64,000 bases of DNA, taken from NCBI GenBank assembly GCA_023386815.1, contig JAEWIZ010000026.1:1-64000 (forward strand), read 5' to 3'. The notes beneath the pieces were generated by a model. That model did no database searches, had not been told where the DNA came from, and saw only the letters and a list, made by a program, of their open reading frames with translations. A program made the translations under genes and the position numbers. Shown here in pieces: positions 45,594 to 54,725 of the stretch; the stretch's first letter is position 1, and every line of letters begins with the position of its first letter. This stretch comes from Bacillota bacterium. Its GTDB lineage: Bacteria; Bacillota; Clostridia; Lachnospirales; Lachnospiraceae.

Positions 45594-46511
45594 TTGACTG
45601 AAAATACAAGAAGAATCTTTGATAGGAATACAAAACTTTTGGGAGATTTCGATAAAGCAATCTATTTTTTTCGTGAGCAGCAGTATGAAAAAGCATTGAG
45701 TATTGTCGCTGAGTCAATTGATACGGTAAAAATGGTTTTAGAAGCCATTATTAATGAACAGGAATATTTTGACTTAGTTACCACACAAGCATTAATGGAG
45801 ATGTTATCAGGAATTCTTGAGGCAAAAAAGAATAAGGACTTCATACTTTTAGCAGATCTTTTGGAACTTCAACTGGTGAATTTCTTAATTGGTGTACAAG
45901 AATTAATCATAGGCAAAGAAGAGATACTATTTGATGAAGAAAATTATAAAGAGAACATAAGGCTTTTACTTGAGCATGGAATTGGTTTTCCAAAAACCCT
46001 GGCAGAGCCTGTGGATACAGAGGATCTATTAGAAAAAGGGTACCGTATAGAATTTACCTCTTGCGGGCAGATGACTCTGGCAGCTGAAAATAATGGTGTT
46101 CGCTTTTACTTTCACTCCAATCATAAGGTTCAAGAAGAAGCTTTTTTATTGGCAAAGAATTGGTTTGATCCACAGAAGCGCTGTTATCTTCTATATGGAT
46201 TTGGTTTAGGGTATCATATCAGGGAGTTGCTCGAACTGGCTACAGAAGCAGAGCTTGAGATTTATGAAGCGGATTTAAATGTGATGCAATTAGCATGTGC
46301 TTTTACTGAAGTGAATGAGCTTCTGGAGCTGAAACGAGTTACGCTGTTTTATGATCCGGATTTCAAGTTGTTAAAGGAACGGCTCACAATATTATCTGAG
46401 GAAGAAAAACTTGAAGTTCATTACCCTTCCTATTTAAATACCAGACAGGAAGCCGGGAAAGAGTTTCTTAAGGAAATGGTACCAATGCTGCAGGCGATTG
46501 ATGCTCTATAA
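45594..46511 (+). CDS. small-domain plus Maf N-terminal-like protein
   Basis: 305 residues. The first 115 or so are homologous to the small protein at 11,529 (shared KDFILLADLLELQLVNFL-type block). The remainder resembles the N-terminal Rossmann-like domain of Maf: AENNGVRFYFHSNHKVQEE, CYLLYGFGLGYHIRELLELA and EIYEADLNVMQLA, compared with VVAFGFGSGVMIEKLIDHLG and FIYEPSRELFD in the Maf of this island. The catalytic DUF115 core is absent. It may be an accessory or substrate-binding partner of Maf. The start is TTG 45594 behind AAGGGG; GTG 45585 is possible but too close to that site. Confidence 0.7.
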   Translation: MTENTRRIFDRNTKLLGDFDKAIYFFREQQYEKALSIVAESIDTVKMVLEAIINEQEYFDLVTTQALMEMLSGILEAKKNKDFILLADLLELQLVNFLIGVQELIIGKEEILFDEENYKENIRLLLEHGIGFPKTLAEPVDTEDLLEKGYRIEFTSCGQMTLAAENNGVRFYFHSNHKVQEEAFLLAKNWFDPQKRCYLLYGFGLGYHIRELLELATEAELEIYEADLNVMQLACAFTEVNELLELKRVTLFYDPDFKLLKERLTILSEEEKLEVHYPSYLNTRQEAGKEFLKEMVPMLQAIDAL

Positions 46512-46583
46512 GATGAAAGCTGCAAAAATCTGAGTAACAAGCAAACTTATTCTAGTAACATAAATTCTCAGGAGGTAGTAAAG

Positions 46584-47048
46584 ATGATTTACATTTTAAT
46601 TGTAATAGCTTTTGTTTTAGCAGAGCATAAGGTGAAGGACTATATGGAGAAGAGCCGAAAGCTCGGGGAAAAGGAAGAGATTCTAAACGGTAAAATTATC
46701 ATTCGTAAACAATACAACAAAGGTGCAATGTTAAGTTTTATGGAAGATAAAAAGGAATTAGTCAAGACCATATCCGGTGCTTGTCTTGGCCTAGTAGTTC
46801 TCCTTTTTGTCTTTACATTGCCAAAGAAAGGGAATCGAGTATACAAATTGGGTCTGTCTCTAATGCTTGGTGGTGCAATCAGTAATGTTTTTGACCGTTT
46901 CAGCAGAGGGTATGTGATTGACTACTTTACTATTAATTATAAGAAGTTAAAGAGTGTTATCTTTAATATGGCAGATATGGCGATCTTCCTGGGCTCTTTA
47001 CTGATTATGCTATCCTCAATTTTTCACTCCAGAAAGCATAAAGACTGA
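46584..47048 (+). CDS. lspA: signal peptidase II-like membrane protein
   Basis: 154 residues with four hydrophobic segments. The LspA motifs are present: KGAMLSF, GGAISNVFDRFSRGYVIDYF (with the active-site Asp) and IFNMADMAIFLG (second catalytic Asp). The helix-1 motif that normally has Asp reads LAEHKVKDYM, with Glu. LspA cleaves lipoprotein signal peptides after lipid attachment. The ribosome site is CAGGAGG. It is followed by a terminator and closes the left-to-right block before the opposed pyrG gene. It may be a second or specialised LspA. Confidence 0.8.
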   Translation: MIYILIVIAFVLAEHKVKDYMEKSRKLGEKEEILNGKIIIRKQYNKGAMLSFMEDKKELVKTISGACLGLVVLLFVFTLPKKGNRVYKLGLSLMLGGAISNVFDRFSRGYVIDYFTINYKKLKSVIFNMADMAIFLGSLLIMLSSIFHSRKHKD

Positions 47049-47119
47049 TGGTACCATAGTAAAGTGTAGAATGTTTTATTATCAAAAAGAGAGTGTATAA
47101 CAATAGAAATAAATGAATG

Positions 47120-47162
47120 GTCCGACATGGAATTCCAACGAATTTATATGCCGGACTTTTTT
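47120..47162 (+). terminator. Rho-independent terminator after lspA
   Basis: GTCCGACAT (47120-47128) pairs with ATGCCGGAC (47149-47157) with one mismatch, followed by six T residues. Confidence 0.75.
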
Positions 47163-47190
47163 GCTGTTACCTTAACAGTCTGGTAAAAAA

Positions 47191-47259
47191 ATCACCTTTT
47201 TCTTTTTCAATATAGTAGATTAGAATTATTCAGTCTACTATATTAAAAGAAAAGGTGAT
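47191..47259 (-). terminator. long inverted repeat, terminator of pyrG (possibly two-way)
   Basis: A stem of 26-29 bases: ATCACC..ATATAGTAGA at 47191-47219 pairs with 47234-47259, with two small bulges. On the minus strand it is followed by seven T residues, so it should end pyrG. On the plus strand five T residues follow, which could back up the lspA terminator. The arm length is unusual for a simple terminator. Confidence 0.75.
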
Positions 47260-47306
47260 TTTTAAAGAGCTACTATTTTATAAAATGGATACGGCTTGTC
47301 CCATTT

Positions 47307-48923
47307 TTACTGTTCTTTGCAATACTCTAAAGAAGCGGCGATAAAGCCTTTGAATAATGGATGCGGCTTATTAGGTCTGGATTTGAATTCCGGATGAGCC
47401 TGGGTTGCCAGGAAGAAAGGATGTGTGTCCTTTTGCAGCTCGATCATCTCAACAATTCTACCATCCGGTGATAAACCGGAAAGCTTCATACTATTTTTTA
47501 AGAAATCATTTCTATAATAATTATTTACCTCATAACGATGACGATGTCTCTCATGGATGATATTTTCACCATAAAGCTGATGAGCAATACTGTTTTCATC
47601 CAAATGGCAGGGATAAGAGCCAAGTCTTAAAGTACCGCCGATATCTTCGATACCATCCTGTTCTGGCATAAGATGAATAATTGGATGTGTGGTGGAAGGA
47701 TCCAACTCTACACTATGAGCATCTTCGAAGCCAATGACATCACGTGCGAATTCAACGAGTGCCAGCTGCATTCCAAGACATAATCCAAGGAATGGGATTT
47801 TGTTCTCACGAGCATAACGGATTGCATTTATTTTACCTTCAATACCACGATCACCAAAACCGCCTGGTACAATGATTCCGCATACACCCTCAAGCAGCTC
47901 TGCTGCATTTTCTTTTGTCACGGACTCAGAAGGAATCCAACGGATGTTAATGGATGCATGATTTGCAACAGCACCATGTTTTAGGGATTCAACAACACTG
48001 ATATAAGCATCGTGAAGCTGGGTGTATTTACCGACAAGAGCTACCTCAACGGTCTGAGTCGGATTCTTTAAATCCTGAACCATGCTTTCCCAATCGCTGA
48101 GATCTGGTTGTGGACATGAAAGCTCCAGACACTTTAAGGTAACATCAGCAATATGCTCTTGCTCTAAGGCTAAAGGTGCTTCGTAGAGATACTCTACGTC
48201 CAGGTTTTGTAATACATTTGAGCTTGGAACATTACAGAAAAGAGCAATCTTCTCTTTGATACCCTGCTCCAAAGGAAGCTCGGTACGGCATACAATGATA
48301 TCAGGGCGAATACCCATACCCTGAAGCTCTTTTACGCTTGCCTGGGTGGGTTTTGTCTTCATTTCTCCAGATGCTTTAAGATAAGGAATCAGAGTTACAT
48401 GAATTAATGCAACATTATGGTCTCCGATATCCTGGCGGAATTGACGAATTGCTTCTAAGAAGGGCTGGCTTTCGATATCACCGACAGTTCCGCCAACTTC
48501 AATAATAGCAATATGAGTATCAGAACTTTGATCATTTCTATAAAAACGGCTCTTGATTTCATTGGTGATGTGAGGTATAACCTGCACGGTTCCTCCACCG
48601 AAATCACCGCGTCTTTCCTTAGAAAGTACGGACCAATAGATTTTTCCTGTTGTTACATTGGACATTTTATCAAGACTCTCATCAATAAATCTTTCGTAAT
48701 GTCCCAAGTCAAGATCAGTTTCAGCACCGTCGTCGGTAACAAATACCTCTCCATGCTGGATCGGATTCATTGTACCTGGATCAATATTAATATAGGGATC
48801 AAACTTCTGCATCGTCACATGATAGCCACGAGCCTTTAACAGACGTCCAAGGGAAGCTGCTGTAATTCCCTTTCCTAAGCCTGATACAACACCACCGGTT
48901 ACAAATACATATTTTACGGGCAT
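47307..48923 (-). CDS. pyrG: CTP synthase
   Basis: 538 residues, full family length. The N-terminal synthetase domain has VFVTGGVVSGLGKGITAASL at residues 6-25. The C-terminal glutaminase domain has PFLGLCLGMQLALVEF, with the nucleophile Cys near 380, and a closing TQAHPEF triad His/Glu motif. It makes CTP from UTP with glutamine. It is the only housekeeping gene here on the minus strand. Its leader (48,924-49,139) has a terminator/antiterminator pair suggesting transcription attenuation. Ribosome site AGGAGG lies just before the ATG. Confidence 0.97.
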   Translation of the reverse strand: MPVKYVFVTGGVVSGLGKGITAASLGRLLKARGYHVTMQKFDPYINIDPGTMNPIQHGEVFVTDDGAETDLDLGHYERFIDESLDKMSNVTTGKIYWSVLSKERRGDFGGGTVQVIPHITNEIKSRFYRNDQSSDTHIAIIEVGGTVGDIESQPFLEAIRQFRQDIGDHNVALIHVTLIPYLKASGEMKTKPTQASVKELQGMGIRPDIIVCRTELPLEQGIKEKIALFCNVPSSNVLQNLDVEYLYEAPLALEQEHIADVTLKCLELSCPQPDLSDWESMVQDLKNPTQTVEVALVGKYTQLHDAYISVVESLKHGAVANHASINIRWIPSESVTKENAAELLEGVCGIIVPGGFGDRGIEGKINAIRYARENKIPFLGLCLGMQLALVEFARDVIGFEDAHSVELDPSTTHPIIHLMPEQDGIEDIGGTLRLGSYPCHLDENSIAHQLYGENIIHERHRHRYEVNNYYRNDFLKNSMKLSGLSPDGRIVEMIELQKDTHPFFLATQAHPEFKSRPNKPHPLFKGFIAASLEYCKEQ

Positions 48924-49018
48924 TTTATTTCCTCCTTTTGTTTATGACATTGTAGTATTTATAGTCATTCATTAGATAACAAGCTTCAAGTTTCATTCAT
49001 TTACCTTATTTTGGCAAC

Positions 49019-49055
49019 AAAAAAAGCCGTCAAACCTTTTGAGAAGGTTTAAGGC
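49019..49055 (-). terminator. attenuator terminator in the pyrG leader
   Basis: On the minus strand GCCTTAAACCTT pairs with AAGGTTTGACGGC, followed by seven T residues, about 95 bases before the pyrG ATG. The 5' arm (49046-49054) is exactly complementary over nine bases to an earlier leader segment (49089-49097). A competing antiterminator can therefore form. Confidence 0.75.
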
Positions 49056-49139
49056 AAATGGTTGGTTAGCCGATCGATCCTTATGGGACCTTAAACCATA
49101 TCCGACTCCCTTGCTGGTATGTAACACAATTTGTGGTAT

Positions 49140-49168
49140 AGTATACTACATCCCCGTATGGAAGTCAA
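49140..49168 (-). promoter_or_regulatory. sigma-A promoter of pyrG
   Basis: Minus strand TTGACT (49168-49163), 17-base spacer, TATACT (49145-49140). The start point is near 49133, giving a leader of about 210 bases that contains the attenuator. No initial GGGC run like that of the Bacillus pyrG leader is seen. Confidence 0.8.
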
Positions 49169-49269
49169 TTATCATTCAAAAATAACTTTACTCTGCATCT
49201 CAGATAAAATCAAGTGTTTTGTGGCAAAATATTATTTTTTTATCATTTTCGACATTTTTACATGATTAA

Positions 49270-49326
49270 GTTATGAGAAGTTGCTTTTTAACTTCTCATA
49301 AAGGTGCCGGTACTCGCGCTATGAAT
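49270..49326 (+). repeat. leader element shared with dnaE, copy 1
   Basis: GTTATGAGAAGTTGCTTTTTAA (49270-49291) matches 59151-59172 at 21 of 22 bases. TGCCG and TCGCG recur at identical distances downstream in both copies. In this copy a perfect 10-bp hairpin (49273-49282 with 49290-49299) covers the first block. Confidence 0.55.
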
Positions 49327-49393
49327 TGCAAATATGTAGAACATGCGTTTTGTTTCTACATAATTTAAACACAGAAATTTAAGAACAATTTTA

Positions 49394-49422
49394 TTGATTT
49401 ATGGGAAGACTATAGCTATAAT
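49394..49422 (+). promoter_or_regulatory. sigma-A promoter of ftsH
   Basis: TTGATT at 49394-49399, 17-base spacer, TATAAT at 49417-49422. The leader of about 95 bases includes a compact hairpin GCGACT-TTT-AGTCGC (49479-49493) just before the ribosome site. Between the pyrG promoter and this one (49,169-49,393) there is no gene; it holds the shared element and one more hairpin (ATGTAGAA/TTCTACAT near 49,334-49,361). Confidence 0.75.
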
Positions 49423-49522
49423 GAGTTATACGGTTAATTGGAAAATACAGTCTATCATCCATGATACACGATAAATAAGCGACTTTTAGTCGCATTGTAT
49501 ATTCTATGAACAGGAGGATTTC

Positions 49523-51454
49523 ATGGACAATAATAATAATAAGAACAACAACAATAAAAACGGTATGCCCAATAAAATTGCCATTGTTGTAATCTTAGTA
49601 ACTTCTTTATTAATATGGTATACCTTTGCAACACTTCAGGATACCTTGAAGAATGGTAAGCAAGTTGAGATTACCTATAGTGAGTTTCTGACGATGTTGG
49701 ATGAGGGTAAGATAGAATCCGTAAAGGCTACTCAAGAAAAACTTTTTATAACACCGAAGGATCAAACGGACAACACCATAAAGACTACCTACTATACGGG
49801 GTATTTTTATGATCTGGAACTGGTAAATCGTTTGGATAACGCGAAGGTGAAATTTGAATACGAACCGCAGGAAACGAATCTTTTCTATACAATTGCGGGA
49901 AGTATTCTGCCGATAATTGCTATTTATGTAGTGATGTGGTTTTTATTTCGAACAATTTCAAAAAATAGCGGCGGTATGATGGGCGTTGGAAAGAGCAATG
50001 CCAAAGTCTACGTAGAAAAGCAAACCGGAGTTACCTTTAAGGATGTAGCCGGTCAGGAGGAAGCAAAGGAATCACTGACAGAAATTGTAGACTTCCTGCA
50101 TAATCCGGCCAAATACACTCGTATCGGTGCTAAGCTGCCTAAGGGTGCTTTGCTCGTAGGACCTCCCGGAACAGGTAAGACCTTGTTAGCAAAAGCTGTA
50201 GCTGGTGAAGCAAAGGTACCTTTCTTTTCCCTATCCGGTTCTGACTTTGTGGAAATGTTCGTAGGTGTAGGTGCTTCCAGAGTAAGGGACTTATTCAAGC
50301 AGGCACAACAGCAGGCACCTTGTATTATTTTCATTGATGAGATTGATGCCATTGGTAAAAGCCGTGATTCCCATTACGGCGGAGGTAACGATGAGCGGGA
50401 GCAAACCTTGAATCAGTTGCTGGCAAACATGGACGGTTTTGATTCTTCCAAGGGTCTGGTTGTTCTGGGTGCTACCAATAGACCTGAGGTACTTGATAAA
50501 GCATTACTGCGTCCCGGTCGTTTTGATAGACGTATTATTGTAGATAAGCCGGATTTAAAGGGTAGAGTTGATATTCTTAAAGTTCATGCTAAGAATGTAT
50601 TAATGCATGATTCTGTTGATTTGGATGCGATTGCGAAAGCAACCTCCGGAGCCGTGGGTTCTGATTTGGCAAATATGATTAATGAAGCAGCAATTCTTGC
50701 GGTTAAGCAGGGTAGAACGGTTGTAATGCAGGAGGACTTGTTTGAATCGGTTGAAGTAGTAATTGCAGGTAAAGAGAAGAAAGATCGAATCCTTAGTAAG
50801 GAAGAAAAGAGAATTGTAGCATACCATGAGGTGGGTCATGCATTAGTGACAGCACTGGAAAAGGATGCCGAGCCGGTTCAAAAGATTACTATAGTTCCAA
50901 GAACAATGGGTTCCCTAGGTTATGTAATGCAAGTTCCGGAAGAAGAGAAGTACTTAATGAGTCAGGACGAAATTCTTACTCGTATTGTTACTCTATATGG
51001 AGGTCGTGCTGCCGAAAAGCTGGTATTCAATTCTATTACTACAGGTGCTTCTAACGATATTGAAAAGGCAACTTCCCTTGCACGAGCAATGGTTACCCAG
51101 TACGGTATGTCTGAGAAATTTGGTTTAATGGGTCTTGAATCTGTTGAAAACAAGTATCTTGACGGTAGAGCTGTTCTTAACTGCGGAGATCAGACAGCAG
51201 CAGAGATTGATGCAGAAGTAATGCAGATTCTAAAAGGTTGCTATGCAAAGGCAGAAGAACTTCTTGCAGGAAATCGAGAGGTACTTGACAAGGTTGCAGA
51301 TTACTTAATTACAAAAGAAACCATCACCGGTGAAGAGTTTATGAAGATTTACCGTGAGATTAAGGGGATTTCAGAGGAACCGGTGGCAGAAACTGAGCAG
51401 AACGAGAATGTACAGATAAGCCAACCAGCTCTGGAAGATAATAACATGCTGTAA
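49523..51454 (+). CDS. ftsH: FtsH, membrane-bound ATP-dependent zinc metalloprotease
   Basis: 643 residues. An Asn-rich start precedes the first membrane span (KIAIVVILVTSLLIWYTF). An extracytoplasmic domain and a second span (SILPIIAIYVVMWFLF) follow. The AAA domain has Walker A GPPGTGKT near 213, Walker B CIIFIDEIDAIG and the SRH region LLRPGRFDRR. The zinc site HEVGH is near 435. It degrades unneeded or damaged membrane and regulatory proteins as a hexamer. The ribosome site is AGGAGG. A strong terminator follows. Confidence 0.97.
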   Translation: MDNNNNKNNNNKNGMPNKIAIVVILVTSLLIWYTFATLQDTLKNGKQVEITYSEFLTMLDEGKIESVKATQEKLFITPKDQTDNTIKTTYYTGYFYDLELVNRLDNAKVKFEYEPQETNLFYTIAGSILPIIAIYVVMWFLFRTISKNSGGMMGVGKSNAKVYVEKQTGVTFKDVAGQEEAKESLTEIVDFLHNPAKYTRIGAKLPKGALLVGPPGTGKTLLAKAVAGEAKVPFFSLSGSDFVEMFVGVGASRVRDLFKQAQQQAPCIIFIDEIDAIGKSRDSHYGGGNDEREQTLNQLLANMDGFDSSKGLVVLGATNRPEVLDKALLRPGRFDRRIIVDKPDLKGRVDILKVHAKNVLMHDSVDLDAIAKATSGAVGSDLANMINEAAILAVKQGRTVVMQEDLFESVEVVIAGKEKKDRILSKEEKRIVAYHEVGHALVTALEKDAEPVQKITIVPRTMGSLGYVMQVPEEEKYLMSQDEILTRIVTLYGGRAAEKLVFNSITTGASNDIEKATSLARAMVTQYGMSEKFGLMGLESVENKYLDGRAVLNCGDQTAAEIDAEVMQILKGCYAKAEELLAGNREVLDKVADYLITKETITGEEFMKIYREIKGISEEPVAETEQNENVQISQPALEDNNML

Positions 51455-51475
51455 ATCATGGAAAATTGAATTATT

Positions 51476-51522
51476 ACTGAGGCAAATGCATAATTATGTT
51501 AATGCATTTTGCCTCAGTTTTT
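51476..51522 (+). terminator. Rho-independent terminator after ftsH
   Basis: ACTGAGGCAAATGCAT (51476-51491) pairs with ATGCATTTTGCCTCAGT (51502-51518) with a single bulge, and five T residues follow. Confidence 0.9.
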
Positions 51523-51657
51523 GTTATAATATCGACAGATATATGCCAGTTAAAAACGCAAGGAATTAAAATGATTGGTAAGAAACATGATAACAAGACC
51601 CCTTGCGAACATTTACTAATAATTAAGAAACACTTTGAACATAATGAGGAGAAATTT

Positions 51658-53529
51658 ATGTTTAACATAGAAGAAGAATTAAAAAAACTGCCGGCCACAC
51701 CGGGAGTGTATATCATGCGCGACAGTAAGGATACTATCATATATGTCGGTAAGGCAATTGTTCTAAAGAATCGTGTAAGACAATATTTTCAAAACAGCCG
51801 TAACCATACAGAGAAAATACGGCAGATGGTAGAGCATATCGACCATTTTGAATATATCATTACAGATTCTGAATTAGAGGCACTTGTTTTAGAATGTAAT
51901 CTGATTAAGGAACATATGCCAAAATATAATACGATGCTGAAGGATGATAAGACCTATCCCTACCTTCGTATTACCATGTATGAAGCCTTTCCCAAGGTGA
52001 CAATTACCAGGGAGCAAAAGAAGGACAAATCCAAGTATTTTGGACCTTATACTAGTGTGAATGCAGTTAGGGATACCTTGGAGCTGTTGCGTAAAATCTA
52101 TAAAATAAGAACCTGCAATCGTGTTTTACCAAAGGATATCGGTAAGGAAAGACCCTGCCTTTATTATCAGATGGGACAATGTGATGCTCCCTGTCAGGGA
52201 TATATCTCCAGTGAGGAGTACCGTGCTAATATTGAGGAAGTGATTGAATTCTTAAATGGTAACTATACCAGGGTGGCAAAGCATTTAGAGGATAAGATGA
52301 GTAAGGCAGCTGAGAATTTGGAATTTGAGAAGGCAGCTGAATATCGGGATCTGCTTGGCAGCGTCAAGCAAATAGCAAATCGCCAAAAGATTACCAATAC
52401 GGATCAGGTTGACCGGGATATCATTGCTTTTGCAAAGGATAAGGATGAAGCTGTAGTACAGACCTTCTTTATCCGAAATGGAAAGTTGATTGGAAGGGAT
52501 CATTTCCACTTAGGCGGTGTCCAGGATGTGGAGGATAGCGAGATCATGGCAAGCTTTCTAAAACAATTCTATGCAGGAACACCTTATATACCAAAAGAAA
52601 TCTTCTTGGGTGCACCTACTTCTGATGAGGATTTGCTTACACAATGGCTATCTACGAAGCGAGGACAAAAGGTATACTTAAAGGTACCGCAAAAGGGAGA
52701 TAAAGAAAAGCTGGTTGATATGGCTAGAAAAAATGCAGAACTGGTGCTTCATCAGGATCTGGAAAAAATAAAGAGAGAAGAGGCAAAAACTACAGGAGCC
52801 TTAAAGGATTTAGCCGAATCTCTGGACTTACCTTTCATTGATAGAATTGAATCCTTTGATATTTCAAATACCTCCGGGTTTGAGTCGGTTGGCTCTATGG
52901 TAGTTTATGAAAAAGGAAAGCCAAAGAAAGCAGATTATCGTAAATTCAAGATCAAGACGATCCAAGGACCGGACGATTATGCATCCATGTATGAGGTACT
53001 AACAAGACGTTTTACCCACGGACAGAGGGAGCTGGAGCAACTGAAGGAAAAGAATCTGGACGAATCTCTTGGAAGCTTTACAAAATATCCGGATTTGATC
53101 TTAATGGATGGTGGGAAAGGGCAGGTAGGTGTTGCTCTGAGGGTTCTATCAGAGCTAAACATGGTAATCCCAGTATGTGGTATGGTGAAGGATGATAACC
53201 ATAGAACACGTGGATTATACTATAATAATCAGGAACTCCCCATTGATAAAAGCAGCGAGCTTTTTCGTTTGATCACCAGGATTCAAGATGAAACTCACCG
53301 TTTTGCTATTGAATATCACAGAAGCTTACGCGGAAAGCAACAGGTTCATTCCATTCTTGATGATATCAACGGCGTCGGACCAACCAGAAGACGGGCACTG
53401 ATGAAATATTTCATGTCTCTGGAAGCTATCCAGGCTGCAGAGGTAGAAGAAATCATGAAAGTACCCTCCATGAACAGACAAGCCGCAGAACAAGTATATG
53501 ATTTCTTTCATAAGCCAATCACAGAATAA
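51658..53529 (+). CDS. uvrC: UvrC, excinuclease ABC subunit C
   Basis: 623 residues. The GIY-YIG nuclease domain opens with LPATPGVYIMRDSKDTIIYV, a UVR motif (about 205-240) includes AENLEFEKAAEYRDLL, the RNase H-like nuclease domain starts RIESFDISNTSG, and the C-terminal helix-hairpin-helix reads INGVGPTRRRALMKYF. UvrC makes both incisions in nucleotide excision repair. The frame is open upstream to 51496, but TGAGGAGAAATTT fits ATG 51658 and gives the family N-terminus MFNIEEELKKLP. Confidence 0.96.
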   Translation: MFNIEEELKKLPATPGVYIMRDSKDTIIYVGKAIVLKNRVRQYFQNSRNHTEKIRQMVEHIDHFEYIITDSELEALVLECNLIKEHMPKYNTMLKDDKTYPYLRITMYEAFPKVTITREQKKDKSKYFGPYTSVNAVRDTLELLRKIYKIRTCNRVLPKDIGKERPCLYYQMGQCDAPCQGYISSEEYRANIEEVIEFLNGNYTRVAKHLEDKMSKAAENLEFEKAAEYRDLLGSVKQIANRQKITNTDQVDRDIIAFAKDKDEAVVQTFFIRNGKLIGRDHFHLGGVQDVEDSEIMASFLKQFYAGTPYIPKEIFLGAPTSDEDLLTQWLSTKRGQKVYLKVPQKGDKEKLVDMARKNAELVLHQDLEKIKREEAKTTGALKDLAESLDLPFIDRIESFDISNTSGFESVGSMVVYEKGKPKKADYRKFKIKTIQGPDDYASMYEVLTRRFTHGQRELEQLKEKNLDESLGSFTKYPDLILMDGGKGQVGVALRVLSELNMVIPVCGMVKDDNHRTRGLYYNNQELPIDKSSELFRLITRIQDETHRFAIEYHRSLRGKQQVHSILDDINGVGPTRRRALMKYFMSLEAIQAAEVEEIMKVPSMNRQAAEQVYDFFHKPITE

Positions 53530-53605
53530 ACATTTACAGTTTGTTGAAAAATGTGGTAGAATAAAACGGATTATTATTAGCTTGTCTATTTAAGTAATAT
53601 TAAGT

Positions 53606-53632
53606 AAGTGGATGGAGCTACTCCACTTTTGA
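53606..53632 (+). terminator. hairpin after uvrC
   Basis: AAGTGGA (53606-53612) pairs with TCCACTT (53622-53628), followed by a short T run. A second hairpin TACGTAC/GTACGTA (53653-53671) touches the AGAAGGAGG ribosome site of hprK and could affect its translation. Confidence 0.5.
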
Positions 53633-53683
53633 TTTAACTAAATATATTTTTATACGTACCTGAAGTACGTAGAAGGAGGCTAT

Positions 53684-54613
53684 ATGTATACAGTAGAATT
53701 GGTTCGCCTAATTGAAAAGATGAATTTGGAGAATTGCACTCCGGACATTGATATTAAGAGTATCAAGATTTCTCAGCCTGATGTGAATCGACCTGCCTTA
53801 CAGCTTGCTGGGTTCTTTGATCATTTTGATAACGAACGTGTTCAGGTCATTGGACATGTAGAAGCAGCCTTTTTAGAGCGTATGAGTAGTGAAGCGAGAA
53901 TTCAGATATTTTCTAAGCTGATGGATTTCCATGTTCCCTGTATTGTTTTTTGCAGAAACATGGAGGTAAGTGAAAATTTCATCAAGCAGGCGACTGAGAA
54001 GGGAGTACCGATTTTGCGTACCTCAAAGCCTACCTCCTCCTTCATGGCAGAAGTGATTCGTTGGTTAAATGTTGAACTTGCTCCTCGTATTACAATCCAT
54101 GGAGGGCTAGTGGATGTTTATGGGGAAGGCATTTTAATCATGGGTGAAAGCGGTATTGGTAAAAGTGAAGCAGCTCTTGAGTTAATTAAGCGTGGACATC
54201 GTTTGGTTGCGGATGACGCGGTAGAGATTAAGAAGGTTAGCGATGATACGCTGATTGGTTCTGCTCCTGATATTACCAGACATTTCATCGAGTTAAGAGG
54301 TATTGGAATTATTGATGTTAAGACCCTGTTTGGTGTTGAGAGTGTTAAGAATACACAGTCCATCGATCTGGTAATCAAATTAGAAGAATGGAATAAAGAT
54401 AAAGCCTATGACCGCTTGGGCTTAGAGGATGATTATATTGAATTCTTAGGTAATAAGGTGCCTTGCCACGCGATACCGATTCGTCCCGGCCGTAATCTTG
54501 CTATCATCTGTGAATCTGCTGCTGTCAACTATCGTCAAAAGAAGATGGGATATAATGCAGCACAAGAACTTTACAATCGAGTTACAAATAGCTTGAAAAA
54601 AAATGATAATTAG
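53684..54613 (+). CDS. hprK: HPr kinase/phosphorylase
   Basis: 309 residues. Walker A GESGIGKSEAAL near 154, preceded by the catalytic-His region TIHGGLVDVYGEG, and the HprK signature ELRGIGIIDVKTLFG near 204. It phosphorylates Ser46 of HPr and Crh in response to glycolytic intermediates and drives carbon catabolite repression. A probable Crh-like target with Ser46 is encoded 4 kb downstream (58,628). A glucokinase gene follows. The ribosome site is AGAAGGAGG. Confidence 0.96.
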   Translation: MYTVELVRLIEKMNLENCTPDIDIKSIKISQPDVNRPALQLAGFFDHFDNERVQVIGHVEAAFLERMSSEARIQIFSKLMDFHVPCIVFCRNMEVSENFIKQATEKGVPILRTSKPTSSFMAEVIRWLNVELAPRITIHGGLVDVYGEGILIMGESGIGKSEAALELIKRGHRLVADDAVEIKKVSDDTLIGSAPDITRHFIELRGIGIIDVKTLFGVESVKNTQSIDLVIKLEEWNKDKAYDRLGLEDDYIEFLGNKVPCHAIPIRPGRNLAIICESAAVNYRQKKMGYNAAQELYNRVTNSLKKNDN

Positions 54614-54630
54614 GTTATAACGATAGATGG

Positions 54631-54680
54631 TAGTAATTTATGACAAGTGAAGCAGTTTGCTGGTTCAGCTTGTTTTAAAA
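54631..54680. repeat. dispersed palindromic repeat, copy 1 (after hprK)
   Basis: ATGACAAGTGAAGCAGTTTG (54640-54659) and onward is an imperfect palindrome closely related to that at 62,920-62,957, including matching left flanks (TAGTAATTT against TAGTTATTC). Here the right arm is partly changed and ends in TTTT, so it may also terminate hprK. Confidence 0.65.
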
Positions 54681-54725
54681 GAATGGAATAAGAAAATTGA
54701 AAAACAGGGATAGAAAGGTAACAGT

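Noticed and set aside
48513..48839. Plus-strand frame of 108 codons inside pyrG
   Set aside because: It lies antisense within the conserved synthetase domain of pyrG and has no ribosome site.
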